Source: JBGTBQ01 sp041749275 (lineage in GTDB: Bacteria > Acidobacteriota > Blastocatellia > Pyrinomonadales > Pyrinomonadaceae). Taken from it: DNA of 6,505 bases. The translations under genes were made by a program, and so were the position numbers. This document shows positions 1 to 4,462 of the stretch, piece after piece. The stretch's first letter is position 1. Each line of letters opens with the position of its first letter. Under the pieces are notes generated by a model. It worked only from the letters and a program-made list of their open reading frames with translations. It did not search any database and was not told the DNA's origin. The stretch covers positions 1-6,505 of the forward strand of contig JBGTBQ010000051.1 of the NCBI GenBank assembly GCA_041749275.1, in the 5' to 3' direction.

Positions 1-18
1 GCCCCCTTTCTCTTTCAA

Positions 19-121
19 GCCCCGGAGGGGCGACAGACATTTATATGCCGCTCCTCACGGAGCTTGGAGACCTCGGCGCACCCGACGAGCGACAAACATT
101 TCGCCCCTCACGGGGCTTTTT
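19..121. repeat. Degenerate hairpin repeat, two to three units
   Basis: Three short stem-loops share a plan. GCCCC (19-23) pairs with GGGGC (27-31). GCTCC (50-54) pairs with GGAGC (59-63) around a TCAC loop. GCCCC (103-107) pairs with GGGGC (112-116) around the same TCAC loop. The second and third differ by a compensated base pair (CT..AG against CC..GG), so the stem is kept while the sequence changes. A shared motif GCGACARACATTT occurs at 30-42 and again at 89-101, a spacing of 59 bases. This looks like a decayed tandem copy of a short interspersed element rather than a gene part. I recall similar GCCCC..GGGGC units in environmental Acidobacteria and Planctomycetes but have not searched. 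Confidence 0.6.
103..121 (+). terminator. Possible intrinsic terminator (plus-strand direction)
   Basis: A 5-bp GC stem (103-107 with 112-116, TCAC loop) is followed directly by five T residues at 117-121. This is a minimal rho-independent terminator shape for transcription moving rightward. No plus-strand gene is visible to its left inside the window, so it would have to serve a gene off the left edge. Read from the minus strand, where purK ends, the run is A-rich before the stem and there is no T tail after it, so it does not fit as the purK terminator. The stem is short and belongs to a repeat family, so chance is a real alternative. Confidence 0.3.
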
Positions 122-201
122 AGACATGCTCTAAACCGAGAATTGCTGCCAGACCAGTCCGTCTGCCACTAACCGCCGATCACCTGATCTCACTTTGTTA
201 T

Positions 202-1358
202 TCAAGACGGTCTGACATCGCTCGACCTGCCTCCTGCTTTGAGCCGCGCGGCGAGGGCGACGCGGGTCGCCTCTTCGGCGCTGGCGGCGAGCGCGGTGAG
301 GTGGCCCATCTTGCGCCCGGCGCGCGCCTCCTGTTTGCCGTAGAGGTGGAGCTTGACGCCGGGCAGGCGAAGCGCCGCGGGCCAGTCCGGCTCGCCCGTT
401 TGCCAGAGGTCGCCGAGCAGATTCGCCATCGCCGCCGGGCGCAAGAGTTCGGTCGAGCCGAGGGGAAGATTGCAGACGGCGCGCAACTGCTGCTCGAACT
501 GGCTGGTCGCCGAAGCGTCGAAGGTGAGGTGGCCGGAGTTGTGCGGGCGCGGCGCGAGTTCGTTGATGAGAAGCCGGCTGTGACGAGCCACGAAGAACTC
601 GACGCACATCACGCCGATCACGTCGAGCGTCTCCAACACGCCGCGCGCGATCTCGATGGCCTCGCGCGCCAACTTTTCCGCGACGGACGGCGCGGGCGCG
701 ACCGAGAGGTCGAGGATGTGGCGTCGGTGCGTGTTCTCGATGACGCCGTAGTGTTTGAAGTCGCCGCCCTCGTCGCGCGCGGCGACCACCGACGCTTCGC
801 AGGCGAAGTCAACGAACTCTTCGAGCACCGCCTCCTGCTCGCCGAGAGCGGCGACGGCCTGCTCAATCTCGGCGGGCGAAGTGATCTTCGTCTGACCCTT
901 GCCGTCGTAGCCGAAGCCCGCCGTCTTCAAGACCGCCGGACAACCGATCTCTTCGACCGCCGCGCGCAAAGATTCAACCGAAGTGACATGGCGGAAGCGT
1001 GCGACGGGGAAGCCATGTCGCGCGAGAAAGGTTTTCTCGCGCAGGCGGTTCTGCGTCGTGTGCAGCACGGCTCCCGACGGGCGGACGGGCGCGAGTTGTG
1101 AAGCGGCTTCCACCGACAGGGCGGGCACGTTCTCGAACTCGAACGTCACCACTTCGACGCCGCGCGCGAACTCGCGCACCGCGTCGAGGTCTTCGTAAGC
1201 GTGCCGGTACTCTTTGTCGGAGACTTGGCCTGTGGGCGTGTCGGCGAGCGGCGAGAAGGTATGGACGCGATAACCCATCCGGCGCGCGGCGATGGCGAAC
1301 ATGCGGCCCAGTTGGCCGCTGCCGAGCACGCCTACAGTCGCGCCGGGGAGGATGGGCT

Positions 1359-1362
<4 letters not shown>
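202..1362 (-). CDS. purK: N5-carboxyaminoimidazole ribonucleotide synthase (PurK)
   Basis: This cytoplasmic ATP-grasp enzyme joins bicarbonate to aminoimidazole ribonucleotide using ATP, giving N5-CAIR, the substrate of PurE in de novo purine synthesis. The product is 386 residues, normal for the family. Visible landmarks are the nucleotide-fold start GVLGSGQLGRM (11-21), EFENVP (75-80), QNRLREK (104-110), the glycine-rich ATP-grasp loop GYDGKGQ (151-157), the C-terminal metal and substrate motif NELAPRPHNSGH (267-278), and GRKMGH (349-354). An open frame continues upstream to 1749, but it lies antiparallel to nothing useful and overlaps purE. The ATG at 1362 fits the family start (MKPILPGATVGVLG) and overlaps the purE stop as ATGA. 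I see no Shine-Dalgarno in front of it, so translation is probably coupled to purE. It is the last gene of the unit. Confidence 0.96.
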
Positions 1363-1943
<581 letters not shown>

Positions 1944-1946
1944 TCT

Positions 1947-2474
1947 TTAACTCAGGTAACGCTCGCGGAGAATGTTGACGTGGTGCGCCTCGTGCCCGGC
2001 CATGATGTGCGCGATGGCGCGGACGCTCACCGCGTTGTCGCTCGCCGTGCCGCGCCGGAGCCACGCGTCCGAGTCGAGGTTGCCGAGCAGCTTGACGGTC
2101 GAGCGCCGGACGAGCGCGAACTCTTCGGCGAGGTCGGCGAGGTCGCGCGCGCCGAACTTTCCCGTCTCGATGTAGCCGTCCTGCTCGAAGCCGGGGAGCG
2201 GCGTCGCGTCGCCGCGCGCGATGCGGAGCGCGCGATAGGCGAAGACGCGTTCGGCGTCAATGATGTGGCCGACCACCTCCTTGACGCTCCACTTGCCCGG
2301 CGCATAGCGCGAGTCGGCCTGTTCAGCGCTGATGCCGCCCAGCAGCGACAGCGTGTCGTCTAATTGGCGCGTCAGCGTCTCGACCACGTCGCCTTCAGGG
2401 ACGAGCGCGGTGTATTTTTCGTAGTCGGGCGCGTACTCGTCCTTGCCGGGTCGCGCGGGGGCTGTGGCTGACAT
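1947..2474 (-). CDS. DinB-like four-helix metal-binding protein
   Basis: The 175-residue product matches the DinB/YfiT-like fold: a helical bundle carrying three histidines for a divalent metal. The candidate ligands are H70 in KWSVKEVVGH and H161 plus H165 in HIMAGHEAHHVNIL. The N-terminal 25 residues are polar and probably disordered. Members of this superfamily include thiol transferases that use bacillithiol or mycothiol and many proteins of unknown role, so no substrate is assigned. The start at 2474 is supported by a purine-rich site reading GGAAAGGA on the minus strand (2484-2491), about 9 bases upstream. The stop is only 3 bases before the purE ATG, so it heads the purE-purK unit. That placement suggests co-expression but does not show a role in purine synthesis. 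The name DinB is structural, and damage induction is not implied. Confidence 0.85.
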   Translation of the reverse strand: MSATAPARPGKDEYAPDYEKYTALVPEGDVVETLTRQLDDTLSLLGGISAEQADSRYAPGKWSVKEVVGHIIDAERVFAYRALRIARGDATPLPGFEQDGYIETGKFGARDLADLAEEFALVRRSTVKLLGNLDSDAWLRRGTASDNAVSVRAIAHIMAGHEAHHVNILRERYLS

Positions 2475-2667
2475 TTTATGTTGTCCTTTCCATCGTGATG
2501 AGTTTCATCTTTCTTGAGCGGAGCGGAGATGAATTTCACCACAGAGACACAGAGAACACAGAGGGGGCACGGAGGCTTGTCTTTCTCTGTGCTATCTCTG
2601 TGTTCTCCGTGTCTCTGTGGTGAAGACCAACACTCATTTCACACATGATCGGCTGAACCCGACCCCC
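2475..2667. other. icd to dinB-like spacer with palindromic repeat
   Basis: The 193-base gap between the icd stop and the DinB-like start holds a long inverted repeat (separate entry) and the ribosome binding site of the DinB-like gene. A second, weaker inverted pair, TTCATCT (2504-2510) and AGATGAA (2527-2533), lies between the repeat and the gene. I find no convincing promoter box pair, so it is open whether the dinB-like, purE and purK genes have their own promoter here or continue from icd. Confidence 0.6.
2535..2624. repeat. 29-bp inverted repeat of the CCACAGAGACACAGAG type
   Basis: The left arm (2535-2563) and right arm (2596-2624) are reverse complements over 29 bases with a single mismatch, separated by a 32-base loop. 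The arms start TTCACCACAGAGACAC and close GTGTCTCTGTGGTGAA. In a minus-strand transcript this forms a long stem-loop between icd and the DinB-like gene. There is no T-run after it in either direction, so a classic intrinsic terminator is not supported. It could stabilise the icd 3' end, slow polymerase, or be a mobile palindromic element. I recall such CACAGAGACACAGAG palindromes in many environmental genomes, but this is unsearched. Confidence 0.85.
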
Positions 2668-4122
2668 TTACTCCTGCGCGTGCGAGTAGCCGGGCTGGCC
2701 GTCGAAGTTGTAGAGGTTCTCGGACTTGATGAAGTCGAGGCCCGCGCCCGCCGCACGACCGAGGAGCGCGGCGACCTGCGCGTGCGTGACCGCGCCGCCC
2801 TGCGCGTCCGAGACGAAGCGACAGCGCCAGTGGTCGGAGCAGAAGGTTTCGGGGTTGCCGCCCGGCCAGACCTTGACGCCGCGGTTCGCAATCGAAGAGA
2901 TGCGTAGACCGTCGCCCGCCAGATTCTCCATCGCCGCGCCCAACTCGTCCGGCGTCCCGCCCGTCCAGTCGAGATAGAGGTCAACTCCAGTGAGCGCCTT
3001 CTCCGCGCCCGCCGCTTCGCGCGTCGCGCCGCCCGCGAAGGGGGCCGCGCCGCCTTCGGACTTGTAGGCGACGGCCTTCAGCGTCTCCGGCTTTTGTCCG
3101 AGTCGCGCGACGACCGCTTCGGCGAACTCGCGCGTGCCGACCTTCTCGCGGCTCACGCCTTCTTTGTAGATGTCGTAGGTGTGCGCGCCCTCTTCGACCG
3201 CGCGGAGCCATGCGTTGTGGACGCGCTCGGCGATGTCGCCCTGTCCGATGTGGACGAGCATCAGCACCGCGCCCAACAGCAGCCCCGAAGGGTTCGCCAC
3301 GTTCTGCCCGGCGCGGCGCGGGGCCGAGCCGTGGATGGCCTCGAACATGGCGATGGACTCGCCGATGTTGGCCGAACCGGCGAGTCCCACGGAACCCGCG
3401 ATCTGCGCCGCCACGTCCGAAAGCACGTCGCCGTAGAGGTTCGGCAGCACGACGACATCGAAGGCTTCGGGCGTGTCGGCGAGTTTGGCCGCGCCGATGT
3501 CAACGATCCAGTGCTCGTTTTCGATGTCGGGGTATTCGGGGGCGATCTCCTCGAAGATTTTGTGGAAGAGGCCGTCGGTGATCTTCATAATGTTGTCTTT
3601 CGTGAAGCACGTCACCTTCCGGCGGTTGTTCGCGCGGGCGTACTCGAAGGCGTAGCGCACGATCTTCTCGGTGCCGGGGCGCGAGATGAGTTTGAGGCAC
3701 TGCGTCACCTGCGCGGTCTGCCGGTACTCGATGCCGCCGTACACGTCCTCCTCGTTCTCGCGGACGATGACGACATCCATCACCGGATGTTTCGTCTCGA
3801 TGAACGGGTGATACGAGACGCACGGGCGCACGTTGGCGTAGAGGCCGAACGTCTTTCTGACCGTCACGTTCAAGCTCTTGTAGCCGCCACCCTGCGGCGT
3901 GGTGATTGGCGCTTTCAGGAAAACTTTCGTGCGGCGCAGAGAGTCGAACGCTTCGGGGGCGATGCCGGCGGGGTTGCCGGCGAGGTAGACCTGCTCGCCG
4001 ATGGCTATCTCTTCGATGTCGAGCCGCGCGCCCGCCTCTTTCAAAATGTGGAGCGTCGCCGCCATGATTTCCGGGCCGATGCCGTCGCCGTGCGCGACCG
4101 TGATGGGAGTGTTTTCAGCCAT
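2668..4122 (-). CDS. icd: NADP-type isocitrate dehydrogenase, long form
   Basis: The enzyme oxidatively decarboxylates isocitrate to 2-oxoglutarate in the TCA cycle. Key features are HGDGIGPEI (11-19), the isocitrate-binding stretch SLNVTVRK (83-90; S83, N85, R89), R99 in NVRP, R121 in RENEED, Y128, K175 in KDN, and the metal-binding signature NLYGDVLSDVAAQ (228-240; D232, D236). HGSAPRRAGQNVANP (264-278) is the cofactor loop. Arg269-Arg270 sit where a Lys-Tyr pair contacts the NADP phosphate in E. coli Icd, so NADP use is my inference. At 484 residues it is about 70 longer than E. coli Icd. The extra C-terminal part (about 345-484, containing DLYLDWTGGTPDEL and SSIANRGVKVWPGG) matches my knowledge of the Thermus/Rickettsia-type enzymes. 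A GGAAAGG site (4136-4142, minus sense) lies 13 bases before the ATG, a rather long spacing. Confidence 0.95.
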   Translation of the reverse strand: MAENTPITVAHGDGIGPEIMAATLHILKEAGARLDIEEIAIGEQVYLAGNPAGIAPEAFDSLRRTKVFLKAPITTPQGGGYKSLNVTVRKTFGLYANVRPCVSYHPFIETKHPVMDVVIVRENEEDVYGGIEYRQTAQVTQCLKLISRPGTEKIVRYAFEYARANNRRKVTCFTKDNIMKITDGLFHKIFEEIAPEYPDIENEHWIVDIGAAKLADTPEAFDVVVLPNLYGDVLSDVAAQIAGSVGLAGSANIGESIAMFEAIHGSAPRRAGQNVANPSGLLLGAVLMLVHIGQGDIAERVHNAWLRAVEEGAHTYDIYKEGVSREKVGTREFAEAVVARLGQKPETLKAVAYKSEGGAAPFAGGATREAAGAEKALTGVDLYLDWTGGTPDELGAAMENLAGDGLRISSIANRGVKVWPGGNPETFCSDHWRCRFVSDAQGGAVTHAQVAALLGRAAGAGLDFIKSENLYNFDGQPGYSHAQE

Positions 4123-4148
4123 GATGCCAGATGTGCCTTTCCGAGTTC

Positions 4149-4226
4149 AGGTCAGTACCGCCTGCGGTAGCGGGCGGGTATGGTTACGAGAGCAGACCCG
4201 CCCGCTACCGCAGGCGGTACTGACCT
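4149..4226. repeat. Perfect 31-bp inverted repeat
   Basis: The arms at 4149-4179 and 4196-4226 are exact reverse complements over 31 bases, with a 16-base loop (4180-4195). Each arm itself contains a smaller palindrome, ACCGC-CT-GCGGT (and ACCGC-AG-GCGGT), so the element can fold as one long stem or as two small hairpins. It starts only 26 bases upstream of the icd ATG, so an icd transcript begun in the spacer would carry it in the 5' leader, just beyond the icd ribosome binding site at 4136-4142. Perfect arms mean recent insertion, gene conversion between arms, or active selection. No transposase is present. Confidence 0.92.
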
Positions 4227-4309
4227 CTCCTTCGTTCGCAATCGCTGTCAGGGGCCGTCCGACGCGCCGGGCCTGTACAGCAAAACCATTCCATTCCGGG
4301 TGAAGTGGA

Positions 4310-4339
4310 GATATAACATTGCCCGCACGGAATTGACAA
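4310..4339 (-). promoter_or_regulatory. Candidate icd promoter
   Basis: On the minus strand TTGTCA (4339-4334) is followed after 18 bases by TATATC (4315-4310), which matches the sigma70 -35 box at 5 of 6 positions and the -10 box at 4 of 6. Transcription would start near 4303 and run through the 31-bp inverted repeat before reaching icd, giving a leader of roughly 180 bases. Consensus matching at this level is weak evidence in a GC-rich genome, but AT-rich boxes are scarce here, which raises the value of the hit. Confidence 0.3.
4312..4338 (+). promoter_or_regulatory. Candidate plus-strand promoter elements for the Roco gene
   Basis: Two separate elements are visible. TATAAC at 4312-4317 is a fair -10 box (5 of 6), but the hexamer 17 bases upstream (TTCCAT) is a poor -35. 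TTGACA at 4333-4338 is a perfect -35 box, but the position for its -10 (about 4356-4361) falls inside the GATTGCG array, which does not resemble TATAAT. Either element could be real, and the second may have lost its -10 when the array arrived. Both overlap the candidate icd promoter on the other strand. Confidence 0.25.
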
Positions 4340-4349
4340 TCGCCCGCAC
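4321..4349. promoter_or_regulatory. Direct repeat GCCCGCAC, 21-bp period, possible operator
   Basis: GCCCGCAC occurs at 4321-4328 and again at 4342-4349, exactly 21 bases apart, close to two helical turns. The pair brackets the TTGACA at 4333-4338. Same-face direct repeats around a -35 box are a common arrangement for activator or repressor sites. With only 8 bases per copy in a GC-rich region, coincidence is possible. Confidence 0.25.
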
Positions 4350-4352
4350 ACA

Positions 4353-4444
4353 CGATTGCGGATTGCGGATTGCGGATTGCGGATTGCGGATTAGCAAACA
4401 ACTTGTCTTTCAATCCGCAATCCGCAATCCGCAATCCGCAATCG
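4353..4444. repeat. Inverted heptamer arrays (GATTGCG)
   Basis: The left array has five tandem GATTGCG units (4354-4388) plus a partial GATT. The right array has four AATCCGC units (4412-4439) plus AATCG. The right arm (4412-4444, 33 bases) is an exact reverse complement of 4353-4385, and also of nearly all of 4360-4392, so the stem can slip by one unit of 7. The loop is about 19 bases. In RNA this forms a strong hairpin ending 3 bases before the Roco Shine-Dalgarno (4448-4454). Confidence 0.92.
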
Positions 4445-4447
4445 AAC

Positions 4448-4454
4448 TGAGGAG
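4448..4454 (+). promoter_or_regulatory. Shine-Dalgarno of the Roco gene
   Basis: TGAGGAG at 4448-4454 lies 8 bases before the ATG at 4463. It is the strongest ribosome binding site in the window and fixes the start of the Roco gene. It sits immediately after the base of the heptamer hairpin, so the hairpin could present it or crowd it, depending on how the stem forms. Confidence 0.75.
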
Positions 4455-4462
4455 TCACGAGC

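Larger units (their letters stand above)
1..201. other. Gene-free left edge with small hairpin repeats
   Basis: No supportable gene is present in this stretch, which lies beyond the 3' end of purK. Its first 125 bases hold three small related hairpins (listed separately). The remainder, roughly 126-201, holds only a 5-bp inverted repeat (CAGAC at 150-154 and GTCTG at 161-165), which is too short to call a terminator. A reading frame that enters this region from the plus strand is arginine-rich and overlaps purK antisense, so I do not treat it as a gene. Confidence 0.7.
4123..4462. other. Divergent spacer between icd and the Roco gene
   Basis: This 340-base gap separates two divergently read genes and so should hold promoters for both. 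It contains, left to right, a perfect 31-bp inverted repeat (4149-4226), about 125 bases of less repetitive sequence with candidate promoter elements (4227-4352), an inverted pair of heptamer arrays (4353-4444) and the Roco Shine-Dalgarno. An open minus-strand frame crosses it, but its translation is mainly repeat sequence (RIADCGL, NPQSAIRNPQSAI) and I do not regard it as a gene. Confidence 0.75.

Noticed and set aside
301..1101. Plus-strand open frame (266 codons) opposite purK
   Set aside because: Antisense to purK, composition is typical of a GC-rich shadow frame, with no family resemblance.
2535..2624. Intrinsic terminator for icd
   Set aside because: The stem is long enough, but no T-run follows it on the minus strand and the 32-base loop is far larger than usual.
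3094..4170. Long plus-strand open frame (358 codons) opposite icd
   Set aside because: It lies wholly antisense to a well-conserved enzyme, is rich in Arg, Asp, Val and Ala as expected from reverse reading of GC-rich codons, and has no recognisable motif.
4353..4444. CRISPR-like array
   Set aside because: The units are 7 bases, contiguous and without spacers, and the two halves are inverted relative to each other.
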